Origin: Loripinus fragilis
Lineage: Eukaryota; Mollusca; Bivalvia; Lucinida; Lucinidae
Direction of reading: 5' to 3'
Length of the DNA stretch: 64,000 bases
Assembly: GCA_964019695.1 (NCBI GenBank)
Contig: OZ026515.1
Span: 75,755,144 to 75,819,143, forward strand
In this document: piece after piece, positions 47,500-58,653 of the stretch
Numbering within the stretch: position 1 is the first letter of the stretch
Layout of the letters: each line of letters begins with the position of its first letter
Notes under the pieces: generated by a model
What the model was told of the DNA's origin: nothing
The model's database searches: none
Seen by the model: only the letters and a program-made list of their open reading frames with translations
Program-made: the position numbers and the translations under genes

Positions 47500-47664
47500 T
47501 CATTCTTCCAGTTCCAGACCTCTTCCAGGAACATGTCCCGACCTAACTCATGCCTTGTGAGACGTTTTTCTTCCCAGAGTTTCTTTTCCACCATGACCTG
47601 GGTGGCAATACCGGCATGATCACATCCTGGCACCCAGACAGTCTCATGTCCATGCATACGATTC
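47500..47664 (-). CDS. VARS: VARS exon b ([10 protein letters not shown] segment)
   Basis: A 165-bp exon. The acceptor is GTACTGCAG|GAATCG and the donor AATGA|GTAAGA. The first base completes the Trp codon begun in the exon at 58654-58766; then come [40 protein letters not shown] and EEVWNWKN, with the last two bases beginning the Glu codon finished in exon c. [11 protein letters not shown] and EVW.WK are hallmark valyl-tRNA synthetase blocks following the HIGH motif, part of the Rossmann-fold active site. Flanked closely by the RTE-like retroposon. Confidence 0.95.
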
Positions 47665-48032
47665 CTGCAGTACAAATAGACCAGTATCATGAAGTGAAAC
47701 AATTTTTTGAAATGTTCTGAATGTAAAGGTATTCAGTGGGGCTTGAGCCTCCATAGTGCTTTTGGTCTGAACAATGAAGACTTTGGTTAGATGATGCAGC
47801 TCATAACATGTGCTACCTTGCATGTGCCTTTATTGGTACTCTATGTATTATTTTCAGTTAAAGATAGACAATGTGAATAAATCACTTCTTACAAAATTGG
47901 AAATACTTTTGTTATATGGAAGGTGACAAGCTTTTTAAGAATTGATATCCTACTGAAAATATTCCGACACCAGACTGTGTTTTCTACCTAATTAATGTTT
48001 AATTTCTGCAAATAAAATTGCTTCATTGTTGT
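47665..48032. other. Intron sequence, no feature recognised
   Basis: AT-rich intron upstream (in gene sense) of VARS exon b. The acceptor of exon b, CTGCAG, is at 47665-47670. Confidence 0.4.
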
Positions 48033-48205
48033 TTGTTTGATTAAATTCTATCGCCCCATTCAACAGTTTTTTTTCAGTTATGTCGGGACAGGTCTTTCTG
48101 GGTTGAACCAGTAATAAGAAGGGATCAATGTGTCTTGCGCAAGTGCTGCCAGTGAAGCTTGAACCCCTGGAGTCAAGCATTCCAAAAATAAGCCACTGTG
48201 CTCCC
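48033..48205 (-). mobile_element. tRNA-derived SINE, copy 2 (diverged)
   Basis: Same family as 28203-28400: minus-strand GGGAGCACAGTGGCTTA head, AGGGGTTCAAGCTTC B-box region, GCGCAAGACACATTG and TTCAACCCAGAAAGACC. Flanked by TGCTTCATTGTTG (48020-48032) and TGCTTCATTGCTG (48206-48218), a 13-bp target duplication with one mismatch. Confidence 0.85.
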
Positions 48206-48324
48206 TGCTTCATTGCTGGTACATTTGTATCTCTTACAAGGATCAATTGCGGGTTTATTTTTTATTTGTTTGTTAGTTGTTGGTTTGTTGTTGTTGTTTT
48301 TTTTTGGTGAAGGGTCGTTGTGTT

Positions 48325-48480
48325 TTTTTAATTGATGCTATTCTTCCCAGTCAACAAGTTTTCAGTCACCTCAGGGTTACTGTGCGGATAAAGTGTCTTG
48401 CTCAAGGACACAACACAGAGCATCATGTGATGTTTGAACCAGGAACCTTTGACTCACACATCGAGCCCTAACACATTGCT
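48325..48480 (-). mobile_element. tRNA-derived SINE, copy 3 (old)
   Basis: Shares 'ttcttcccagtcaacaagttttcagt' and GTGTCTTGCTCAAGGACACA with the other copies, but the tRNA-like head is degraded. Body similarity only; no target duplication identified. Confidence 0.55.
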
Positions 48481-48860
48481 CAACTCGAGCAAGAGATTGG
48501 CCAATTTGAGACTGAGTGGTGCCTGGTTCCAGCCTCGTGTAATCTACACACAAACACCAAAGGCAATTATTGTGCCAAATATGAACACCCTCATTAAAAA
48601 AAAGAGAGGAATCTGCCTTATGAAATGCAAGGCAGCTTTTAAACTTATTTGATATTGCCCATTGACTCCAAGGTTATAGCAGTGAACTAGAACTTTCATT
48701 GCAATCTACACACCATGGGTAACTGTGAACACCCTTGGTTAAAAATGAAGGAAATATTTGCAATATGAGCTGTAGATAAGTTTAAGTATGTGTGACCTTA
48801 GCTCCAAGATCATATCAGTAATCCGAAACCATTCTTTTATTTTACTCTTCATAAGCAATC

Positions 48861-49300
48861 ATTTAGGGGATAATTGTATTCAAAATTTTCATTTGAGGTG
48901 GTATATCGTCGGATATACGGTCGGAAATTTAGTTTTACGGCCACGCGCGAGCCGTAAAACATAATTTCCGAATGTATATCCGACGATATACCTCCCTAAA
49001 TGAAAATTTTGAATATGGTCATCCCCATTCTAATGCGCTTCTACAAGCTCGTCTCAAATTGGAGCATTGCAAGCCCCATAAAGCCACGCAAAGGCGTACG
49101 TCATCCAACAAAATGTGACGTAATTAATGACGTCAAACTATTTCCGACAGTATGAAAGTCCCCTGGCTAGATTTCTCAGTCACGTCCTTGTATATTTCCG
49201 ACAGTATATCGCAGGATTATACTGTCACAAATTTTTGACGTTATCCAATCAGACGTCGCGTTACAAACTCAAGTGCATTAGAATTTGCTATATATGAACT
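48861..49300. mobile_element. Foldback MITE with GTATATCGTCGGATATAC arms, copy 1
   Basis: The hairpin at about 48885-49015 pairs TTCATTTGAGGTGGTATATC with GATATACCTCCCTAAATGAA around a GTTTTACGGC/GCCGTAAAAC centre. The copy continues with ACAGTATATCGCAGGATTAT near 49205 and AAGTGCATTAGAATT at about 49272. The same layout recurs at 62331-62700. Confidence 0.75.
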
Positions 49301-49539
49301 CCCTCTATCAATAAAATGAAAGAGGAATTCACGTTATGAGCTGTTGACAGATTTTAAAATTTAAGAAATTCATTGATGAGGCCTAAATGGCCGAAACTAT
49401 CTAGTCTGGCCCAGGAAATATGCACACTCTGGTTTCAGTTCTTTGGTGCACTCTTTGCTTCCAAAGGATACCCTTTTAAGAACATATTTGACTTCACCAC
49501 AGCTGGTGACTGATCACCAGGTGCTTTCTGTATTGTTTG

Positions 49540-49734
49540 ATTGATTTGATTCTTTACTTCCCAGTCAACAACTTTTCAGTTATGTCGGGACAGGTCATCC
49601 TGGGTTGAACCAGTACTAAGCAAGGATCAATGTATCTTGCTCAAGAACACAACACAGTGACACCGGTGAGGCTCTAACATGCAACCCCTCGGTCTCGAGT
49701 CAAGCACTCTTCTACTGAGCCACTGTGCTCCCAA
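49540..49734 (-). mobile_element. tRNA-derived SINE, copy 4
   Basis: Minus-strand head GGGAGCACAGTGGCTCAGTA, B-box-like GGTTGCATGTTAGAGCC region, GAGCAAGATACATTG and GTTCAACCCAGGATGACC, tail AATCAAATCAATCAAA. TTTCTGTA occurs on both flanks (about 49525 and 49735), a likely short target duplication. Confidence 0.8.
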
Positions 49735-49740
49735 TTTCTG

Positions 49741-50535
49741 TAATGAATAAAGTGTCTGTCTGCTGTAAACAAGATTGACAAAACCAACATCTTTCACAAA
49801 AAAAAAATTGATGCGTCAAAATGACCCATTATTTTTCTTTTCTTGCATCACCTGAGAAAAAAAGAGCCAATCTATACTGTGTAACATGTGGACATAACAT
49901 TATTATGGTAGGATGTTCTTCACTGAATGTCATATGATTAAGGATAGTACAGATCCACAAAGTAAATGAAAAATGATTGGGGCATTTTTTTAAACTTTAA
50001 TGGATTGCATATAATTCTAACTGGTATTGCTTATGTTTATTTCTCCTACATTAAGTTCTGTCAACACATTTCAAAAGGGAATTTCCAAAATTAATAACAA
50101 ACACCTGTCAAATCATATTTTAAAATAAATATTACTCCAAATAAAGCCTTAGAATTACTCTAATAAGTAAAGTTGAGATTGGGGCAGATGAAAATAGATC
50201 ATTTTTATGATCATAAATTGGAGTTTATAAGGAACAATTAGCAAATTTTCAAATATATATACATTGAACTAGTTAAACATTTAGTGGTGTTAGACAAGGT
50301 CAAACTGTCTTTGTGCTCTTATTTTTATGGTAAAGAATCGTGATTTTAATTCTCAAATGACATCATAAATGCAGAAATACAAGAAAATCCTGTAATTTAC
50401 TGGATAGGAATATTTATAATGAAATAGATAATATCTTTAGCAGTTTACAAAAATCTGACTCTAAGCTAGTTTTCATCATTAAAACAAAATATTTTACTGG
50501 GTTTCAAAATTTATGAAATTTGTGAATATTAACCT
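49741..50535. other. Intron sequence, no gene recognised
   Basis: Strongly AT-rich; no coding frame and no repeat recognised by eye. Confidence 0.4.
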
Positions 50536-51660
50536 TAGTCTGATTCAAATCATTATCAGTTAAGTCCAGATCACTTGCTCGGGTGGTGGACAGAACTGGG
50601 ATTCCTTGTTCCCTTCTGGAGCAAGCTCCCAAAACCTCTGTAATAATAAGTGAGAAAGACTGTCTGCAGTCTTATTCAGTTCTCCCATAAATGACGTGAA
50701 GTGAAGTGAAAGTTATTTGCAGCTGCTGTCTAAGTTAGTGTGCTTATGAGCTTCATGATAGGCAAGCAGCATGATCTTCCATGTTGAAGAATAAAGACTG
50801 ATCACTGATTGTCACACACAAAAACAATCCTTTTGCCAGTCCATTGTTTTCCCAAAATTATCGCCGCGACAACTATAGGATATATCTCCCGAAACGCCAT
50901 TAGAGATCATCATCGTCGACAGAGGGAATGTTCTCTGGCCAGGCCGAATGAAACCACTGAGTGTTAAAAAATCCACAAAAACCAATGAGGGATGCATCTG
51001 TAAACAACTCCATATCCGAGGAGATAGTACAAACTTTATCATAAAACAAAGACACCCCGTTCCATTGTGGCAGAGAGTTTGTCAAGTGAAACAAAGTCAT
51101 GTAGCCCCTTCACTGTTGAAGACAACTTAATCGGATATGATACAAAAGATCTACCAGGTAGACAACCCATGATGCAAAGTTGAAATGCCCCAACAACTGC
51201 AAAAGTTTGAGCTTTGTACAATGACACTCACCCAACATCCCTTCAATAAACTGTGACATTCTCTGAACCTTGTCCCTAGGTAGCCTAGCTTCAATTTTGC
51301 TGCTATTTAAGATAATACCCAGGTACTCCAAACAGACAGTTGGGCCAATACACTTATGTTGGGCTAAAGGTATGTGCAGGCGTCCAAAGAGCAAGGTTAG
51401 CAGGGCCATATATAGTTCTCTCCCCAATACTACTGTCTGGTGGGTCCACTGTTAGAAAATCATCCAGGAGATGGAAGATAGTTTGGGTTCCATAATTATT
51501 TGTGGCAATCCAGCACAAGGCTTGAGACAATGTATCAAAAATCTAAGGGGAAGACCGACAACCGAAAACAAGGCAAACATACACATTATATTTACTTCGC
51601 CACTTAACACAAAAGCAAGGCCATTGGCTGGGTTTGGGCATGATCTTAAAAGCATTTGAA
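50536..51660 (-). pseudogene. DIRS-like retrotransposon, RT/RNase H fragment
   Basis: Minus-strand translation across several frames gives, in order, ALFSVVGLPLRF, FGRLHIPLAQHKCIGPTVCL, EYLGIILNSSKIEARLPRDK, LLQLLGHFNFAS, then an RNase H-like part MELFTDASLIGFCGFFNTQW, MAFREIYPIVVAAI, KRIVFVCDNQ, and an end with ADSLSHLLLQRFWELAPE. This order is typical of DIRS/Ngaro-type (tyrosine-recombinase) retrotransposons. Several frameshifts and stops interrupt it and no recombinase frame was found. It is sense to VARS, in its first visible intron. A possible gag-like remnant of the same class lies upstream at 57170-57660. Confidence 0.8.
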
Positions 51661-51889
51661 ATATCTACTTTGCATAAAAAGAGCATTCTCTCAATAATTC
51701 TGAATAGCTCTTATGGCATCATCTATTTTAACATATTTCAAAGTACAACATATAGGGCATAAAAAGAGAGCAGATTTCCGCAAGGACACATTTCATTACA
51801 CTGTAACGGTGTAACAATATAACAGTGCAAGCTGCCAATAACAAGAATTTAGCACTACACTGCAGCTTTATAAGTGCAAAATAAAGATG

Positions 51890-54110
51890 AAAGTGAAAAA
51901 AAATGGACATATTCCACTAAAACAACTGAAACAATGAAATTCAATGGAAAACTAATGAAACAGACTGTAACAATAAGTAACAAGCATCTAAAGAGATTTT
52001 TTATAGACGCAATCTGCCTGAAACTGCTGTAACAAGTGTAACGAATGAAACGGGTGAAAAAAATGGACATCTTCCACTGAAACAACTGAAACAATGAAAT
52101 TCAATGGAAAACTAATGAAACAGACTGTAACAATAAGTGACAAGCATCTAAAGAGAATTTTGTATAGACACAATCTGCCTGAAACTGCTGTTACAAGTGT
52201 AATGAATGAAACTAGCGGGAAAAAAATTGGACATCTTCCCTTGAAACAACTGAAACAGTGGAAATGATTAGAAAACTAATGAAACAGACTGTAACAATAA
52301 GCAACAAGCATCTTCAAGAGATTTTTTGTGGACTCAATCTGCCTGAAACAGCTGTAACAAGTGTAACGAAAGAAACAGGCTAAAAGAAATTGGACATCTT
52401 CCACTGAAACAATGAAACTCAATGGAAAACTAATGAAAAGGACTGTAACAATAAGTAACAAGCATCTAAAGAGAATTTTTTACAGACACAATCTGCCTGA
52501 AACTGCTGAAACAAGTGTAATGAATGAAACTAGCGAAAAAAAAATGGACATCTTCCCTTGAAACAACTGAAACAATGAAACTCAATGGTAAACTAATGAA
52601 ACAGACTGTAACATAGCCTGGGTCCAGTCGTCAATTTTGGCTATATTTTCTAATGCTAATATTCTAAAAAATGAGAGAATAAAAATATACCACATCAAAG
52701 GTATCGGTTGTCGGTTATTGATTTCGATTAATATTGACGCCTGGGGACATCTGCAGTATTTCCCTTTGATAATCCGATAAGCCGATTAATCTAATTATAG
52801 CCTGTTGCTTTAGTGTGACGTAATAAAGATGATAACGAGGCACCGATCCGATAATGAGGATGCCCTTATTAATCAGCTGATCATGGAAACTCCACGTAAA
52901 AACTTGAATAAAGATGGAATTTGTTTGCTTGGTTCGAGATCGATTGATCCAAAACAAAGGATTATCATTTTCAAACACAGAGATGAAACTGAAGTGTCAA
53001 AAATATTGCGAAAATTCAAAGTAGATGACGTTTTTCTCGGATGCGTTGTGTTTATCTCGACCGTGTGCATTAAATGCGTGTCTCGCAAAGGCAAAAAACT
53101 AACTACTTAATTAACAAATATACCAAAGTCGGAATTTAAATCGTGAAGCCAATTATCGTCCACAAAGTGCATTCGATGATAGGAGTCTAAGGACAGAAGA
53201 AGGAATATCTGTGGTAAAGTTTGCCTGTTTGCCTTTCTACCTATCTTTTCACTGGAATTCCTGTTACTATTTATAGCACAATAGAGTTATCCGATAGCGT
53301 TATCGTTCTTGGCTTTACCCCTCAAAATTTGAGGAAAAATCCAGGTGGCGCTGTCGATGGAAATCAAAGTTCCCCAGGCTGTCATTTTTGACCAAGGAAT
53401 GGAAAAATAAAAAAGAAGAAAAAATGATCAGACTGGAACCCAGGCTAACTGTAACAATAAGTAACAAGCATCTAAAGAGAATTTTTTATAGACACAATCT
53501 GCCTGAAACTGCTGTAACAATTTTAACGAATGAAACGAGCGAAAAAAAATGGACATCTTCCCTTGAAACAACTGAAACAGTGGAAATGAATAGAAAACTA
53601 ATGAAACGGACTGTAACAATAAGCAACAAGCCTCTTCAGATTTTTTGTAGACTCAATCTGCCTGAAACTGCTGTTACAAGTGTAACGAAAGAAACAGGCT
53701 TAAAAAAAATGGACATCTTCTACTGAAACAACTGAAACAATGAAACTCAATGGAAAACTAATGAAACGGACTGTAACAATAAGTAACAAGCATCTAAAGA
53801 GAATTTTTAATAGACACAATCTGCCTGAAACTACTGAAACAAGTGTAACGAATGAAACGGGCTGAAAAAATGGACATCTTTTACTGAAACAATGAAATTC
53901 AATGGAAAACTAATAAAACAGACTGTTACTATTATAGTAACAACATACAGGATATATTTTTTATAGACCCAGCCTACCTTAAACTGCTGTAAAGAGTGTA
54001 ACAAATGAAACTGGCTAAAAAAATTGGACATCTTCCACTGAAACAATGAAATTCAATCGAAAACTAATGAAAAGGACTGTAACAATAAGTAACAAGCAAA
54101 TAGGAGAAAA
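51890..54110. repeat. Tandem array of about 160-bp units
   Basis: The landmark TGGACATCTTCCACTGAAAC recurs at about 51904, 52064, 52228, 52391, 52545, 53549, 53709, 53871 and 54025. Each unit also has 'actaatgaaacagactgtaac', 'aataagtaacaagcatctaaag' and 'aatctgcctgaaactgctg'. The array is split at 52613/53448 by an 834-bp element. Plus- and minus-strand frames through it are repeat shadows. Confidence 0.9.
52614..53447. mobile_element. 834-bp DNA element with 9-bp target duplication
   Basis: Inverted ends TAGCCTGGGTCCAGTC (left) and, reverse complement, TAGCCTGGGTTCCAGTC (right). ACTGTAACA flanks both sides (52605-52613 and 53448-53456); the uninterrupted array unit has it once, so this is a true target duplication. 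A plus-strand frame at 52829-53110 encodes 93 aa (MITRHRSDNEDALINQLIME...) of no recognised family. A 9-bp duplication is typical of Mutator-like elements, but the ends alone do not prove the class. Confidence 0.85.
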
Positions 54111-55030
54111 ACTGCACTATTGAGGTAGAAAGTCACCGGATTTTTTTTTTATCTCGTATTGCTTTTTAGTATGAATATACCAAAAGGGATGGCAGTTCAG
54201 CTGCCACATAATAACAGGTAGAAATGTGAAGGATTTATCCCCTGAAAATGTTTACCTCATATTGTTTTAGTATGAAAATAAGTGTAAGTTTATACCAAAA
54301 GGAATGGCAGTTCAGCTGTCACCTAATAATAGGTAGAAATGTTTAGGATTTATCACTGGAAAATGTTTACCTCATATTGTTTTGATACGAAAATAAGTGT
54401 AAATTTATAGCAAAAGGGGTGGTAGTTCAGCTGCCACCTAATAACATTTTGATTTGACTTGATTCTTTACGTCCCATCAACAATCTTTCAGTTATATAGG
54501 AAAGGGTCTTCCTGGGTTGAACCAGTACTAAGTTAGGATAAATGTGTCTTGCTCAAGGACCTCAACACAGTGACGCCAGTGAGGCTCGAACCCGCGGCCC
54601 TTCAGACTCGAGTCAAGCACTCTACCACTGAGCCACTGCGCTCCCTCCACCTAATAACAGGTAGAAATGTAAATGATTTATCGCTGGAAAGGTTTTACCA
54701 TATATTGTTTTAGTTCGAAGTTTATACCACCAGGGGGGGGGGCAGCTCAACTGCCACCTAATAATGTTAAGGATTTATCACTGTTAAATGCTTGACCTCA
54801 TATTGTTTGAGTACGAAAGAGGTGTTAGTTTATAAGTTAATACCAAAAAGGGTGGCAGTTCAGCTGCCACTTTATAGCAGGTAGAAATGTTAAGGATTTA
54901 TCACTAAAAATGTTTACCTCATATTTTTTAGGACGAAAGCTTATACCATAATCAAAAGGGGTGGCAGTTCAGCTGCCACCTAATAACAGGTAGAAAGGTA
55001 AAGGATTTATCACTGGAATGGTTTTCCTTT
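54111..55030. repeat. Tandem array of about 112-bp hairpin-bearing units
   Basis: Each unit has GTGGCAG-TTCAG-CTGCCAC (7-bp stem, 5-base loop) followed by CTAATAACAGGTAGAAATG and AGGATTTATCACTGGAAAAT. Hairpins start at about 54190, 54305, 54419, 54741, 54852 and 54961. The wide gap between 54419 and 54741 is accounted for by a SINE plus its target duplication. Confidence 0.85.
54447..54646 (-). mobile_element. tRNA-derived SINE, copy 5, with 13-bp target duplication
   Basis: Full-length member of the family at 28203-28400: head AGGGAGCGCAGTGGCTCAGT, B-box GGGTTCGAGCC, TCCTTGAGCAAGACACATTT, tail AATCAAGTCAAATCAAAA. CCACCTAATAACA at 54434-54446 and 54647-54659 is an exact 13-bp duplication of the host array unit, so retroposition is certain and younger than the array. 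Confidence 0.95.
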
Positions 55031-55799
55031 TGTATGACTATGGGAGATGATCACCCTGGGGTGTGGCCAATTTAGACCACAGGGGCATGATTGGCAGGAT
55101 TTATGTAAGGTACCACTCTACATTGCTACACACTAAATATACAAGCTTTAGGCCTTGTGGTTTTAGAGAAGATTTTTAAATATTTTTCCCCATTATAAGC
55201 CTATGGGAGATACCGACGCCCCCGGGGTGTGGCCAATTTAGACCCAGGGTCATGATTGGCAGGAATTATAAAGGACCTTACTAAACATTGCTTCACACAA
55301 AATAAAAAAAATCTGGGCCTCATGGTTTCAGAGAAGATTTTTTATGTTTTTCCTACTATAAGTCTATGGGAGCTAATGACCCCCGGGGCATGGCCAATTT
55401 GGACCCCAGGGACATGATTGGCAGGATTTATGTAGGGTACCTCTAAACATTGTTACATACCAAATATACAGGCTTTAGGCCTTGTGGTTTCAGAGAAGAT
55501 TTTTTTTCTCATATTTTCCCATTATAAGCCTATGGTAGATAATGTTCCCCCCTCCCCCTCCCATGCCAACAAAATATAATAGCTCTGGATCTGATGGTTT
55601 CAGAGAATCAGATTTTTTTTTATATATTCCACATTATAACCCTATGGGAGCTATCTGTTGCCATGGAAACCACAGTTCAAATCGGATCAAACCCAAAACA
55701 TTATGCAGCCTTTCACTCTCCATAATAATGTCTCAGATAAAATTTGGTTGCAATAGGCCCTTGAAAGACCTATATGAAATTGTTTGATGAGACTTTTTA
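55031..55799. repeat. Tandem array of about 165-bp mollusc repeat units
   Basis: Four to five units with 'cctatgggagat', 'cccggggtgtggccaattt', 'agggycatgattggcaggattta', 'ggccttgtggtttcagagaagattttt'. A related fragment begins at the window's right edge (63900-64000). Confidence 0.75.
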
Positions 55800-56964
55800 A
55801 GTACTGAAGATGAATTGCAGATGGCTTTACAAAATCTCTCTGAATGGTGTAAGCTCAATGGAATGCTATTAAACACAGATAAAACCAAGGCAATGCTAAA
55901 TACCACCTCCCAAAAACGGCTTCATCTCAATAATGACATTTTACATCTAACTTACAACAATGATGTTTTGAACTCAGTTGAAAATGAGAAAGTTCTTGGT
56001 GTTCGCATTGATAACAATCTTACCTGGTCTATTCATATTAATTTTATTGCTAAGAAAATTTCCTCAAATCTATGGCTATTATCCAAATTGAAGGACTATT
56101 TTACAAAACATATATTGGACCCCACATTGACTATTGTTCTACAATATGGGGAGGAACATCTCAATATAATCTCAACAGAATTTATAGGCTACAAAAGAGA
56201 GCTGTTAAAATCATTGTTAACTACCAATATGATAACATTGCCAACAGTATGGATGAGCTTAAAATTTTAAACATATATGAACGCATTTTCCTCAGGAAGG
56301 CTAAATTTATGTTTAAAGTTTCTAAATCTGTCCTACCCTCATATGTAAATGAAATGTTCTCTATTCGACCTTTTAATGAAACACTTCAGTCTCTAAGATC
56401 AACAGGTGCATTGGATTTTTATACTCCAAGGCCACAAAAGAAATTTTCAAACAAAGCTTAATTTATTCAGGTCCAGTCATTTGGAACAACTTACCAGACT
56501 GTTTAAAGAATTTAGAAACTGTCGATTCTTTTCATAAACATTGTATTAAGTGGATGAAATCCAGTCTATCTTTCAATCTTTGAAACTGAAGCATTATGTC
56601 CGTATGAACATAATTTTGAGTGTAAAATTGTGAATATGTTTTGTTCCCCAGTTTTAACAGTTAGTTTGGTGCTTAAAAGAACTGTCTCATTGAGACGCTT
56701 CTTTTGAGTACCTAAAACATGTGTTTGAAAATTTGTATAAATATTTAAAGCACTTTTATCTAGAGGTGCGATATCTTTAATTTTTTATGTATATAAAGTG
56801 AGCCTGTGTGTATGTAGGTTTGAAAGTGCTCCATGCTGCTTGTATTATTTTGTATACATGTAAATCATCTTTGTACTTTATACTTGTATTCTTTTTTGGC
56901 GTAAGTTTATAGAGGGCCTCATGGAAGATAAGCTTTTTTTTTTGCTAAATGTGTTACCCTCTGA

Positions 56965-56995
<31 letters not shown>

Positions 56996-57012
56996 TATCA
57001 TTATTATTATTA
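55800..57012 (+). pseudogene. 5'-truncated LINE, RT thumb region to 3' tail
   Basis: Starts within the frame LQMALQNLSEWCKLNGMLLN (TDKTKAML follows) and continues with NEKVLGVRIDNNLTWSIHI. A frameshift near 56100 moves the signal to the next frame: GPHIDYCSTIWGGTSQYNLN, RLQKRAVKIIVNYQYDNIAN, then SGPVIWNNLPDCLKNLETVD in a third frame. The 3' UTR ends AATAAAGACTATTATTATTA, an (ATT)n tail. The catalytic YADD region is absent. A hairpin in the 3' UTR (about 56673-56710) pairs AAAAGAACTGTCTC with GAGACGCTTCTTTT. Confidence 0.85.
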
Positions 57013-57169
57013 AGCCATGTCCATATATATAAGCCATATAAAACACAAAACTTCAAGAGTTATGGTTCTTGCACTCTGAATGTTGCCAAACGCTGATTGA
57101 TATTTGTTTGAAGATTCATTAATATAGCTTGAAGGAGTTTCAAGCTATAGAGCGGACATCATTGAGACA

Positions 57170-57660
57170 CCATTTAATGATGGTCAAAGTTCAAGGGAAA
57201 TACCTCAAAAAGTAAATAAGCACATCGACTAAAGCGTGAAGATAGCAATTTGTCCCTGCATAGCAGACATGATTCCTTGCAGTCTGTTTTGCATGTCTTG
57301 CATCGCACTAACACTGGAATTCTGTGCAATTCCCGGTATACTGAGTGTTGAAGTGTCCACAGTAGTATTCTCAGTATTTTCCACAGTGACAGGAATGCTA
57401 TTTCCCACAGTAACAGGAATGATATTATCCAAATTATGATCACTCTCACTGACACCTCCTTTTTTACTTAATGACAGTTGTAATCTGTAGGAGGGCAGAT
57501 TTCGGGATGGCTTTAGAAGTTAAGTTTAATCCTAATGTAGCAATTTCATTTCTTAATTTAGACACAGTCCAGTTTACAGGCATATTAATGTCATATGGCA
57601 TTACACATTTACTAGACTGTGTTGATAGTCTTTTAGCCATAGTGTCAATAAAATTTACAG
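57170..57660 (-). pseudogene. Possible DIRS-like gag remnant (SAP-like motif)
   Basis: Minus-strand frames give MAKRLSTQSSKCVMPYDINM, then WTVSKLRNEIATLGLNL, which resembles the SAP-like WTVAKLR..L motif seen in N-terminal ORFs of DIRS-type elements. A +/-1 shift follows, then a Val/Thr-rich part and MQDMQNRLQGIMSAMQGQIA. It has the same orientation as the RT/RNase H relic at 50536-51660 and could be its upstream half, but homology is only by motif. Confidence 0.35.
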
Positions 57661-58653
57661 TAGCTAATCCAGTGTTATATTAAATCATACTAAAATACAG
57701 ATGTCCACTATAGTAAAAGAATTGATGAGCAAGAACTGATTCCTGCAAAAGCAAAACATAGACTGAAAGGTCTTGGAGGAATGCTGTTCTGCCTAACTTT
57801 CACCAAAACAAAAATGACCTCAACTGGAAGAGGGGTCATAGCCAGGTCATTAGATTGATCTGGAACCATAGCTACTCTAAATATATCTGAGACTGGTGGC
57901 AGGCTTATCATTAGTGGTTTGGAAATTTGCTTATGTGTCATAATTTGAGAAAGAATTAATAAACCTCTTATAAACTATATTTAATTCTATAAATACCAAC
58001 ATATGGTCAGATTTTATCAAAACATGAAAGGTTAACAAGAACTGCAACACACTAATAAATCAAAACCCCTAAGTTCTTGAACTATTCTTTAAAGGTGAAA
58101 TTTGAGTGAAAATTCTACAAACAGTTTTATCTAATAATTTCCTTCATGAATATTCATGCTAGGCTCCACCCACTATGAATAATTATATAAATAAACTTTC
58201 ATGACAACGAAATTACTTGTCGGGTCTAATTGTGTAGGATCAGATATATCAGATGTCCATAAACAAACAGAGTAGACCCTGATCAGGCAGCTCTTAAAAG
58301 GACTGTTTGATCTGGATCTGTTCTGTTTGCAAAAGGGTTAAAAGGCGTCTCTATTAGTTAAAGGGTTAAACAACCATAATCTAAGATTAATAATTATCAC
58401 AAATTTGGATATCTCATAGATGTAAATTGGGCCGATTTGGGGGTACCCCTATTTTTACCTTGTACACAACACAAAATGTTGTAATTAACCCACAAAAAGC
58501 AGTGGAAAGAAAAATATTTGGTTAACATAATACTTATAAGCAATACAGTCAGTATGCATAATATTATCAAAGTCCAAGCGTGGGCATAACCCTATATATA
58601 TTTAACATAAGCATTTTTCATGGTTTTGCCTTGTGAAACTGCTATGATCTTAC
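57661..58653. other. Intron sequence, no gene recognised
   Basis: The minus-strand frame 57708-57941 may be an extension of the neighbouring retroelement relic; no domain recognised. The donor of VARS exon a is at 58652-58653. Confidence 0.4.

Noticed and set aside
51855..54046. Several minus-strand frames of 60-79 codons
   Set aside because: Shadows of the 160-bp tandem repeat; the same peptide recurs with each unit.
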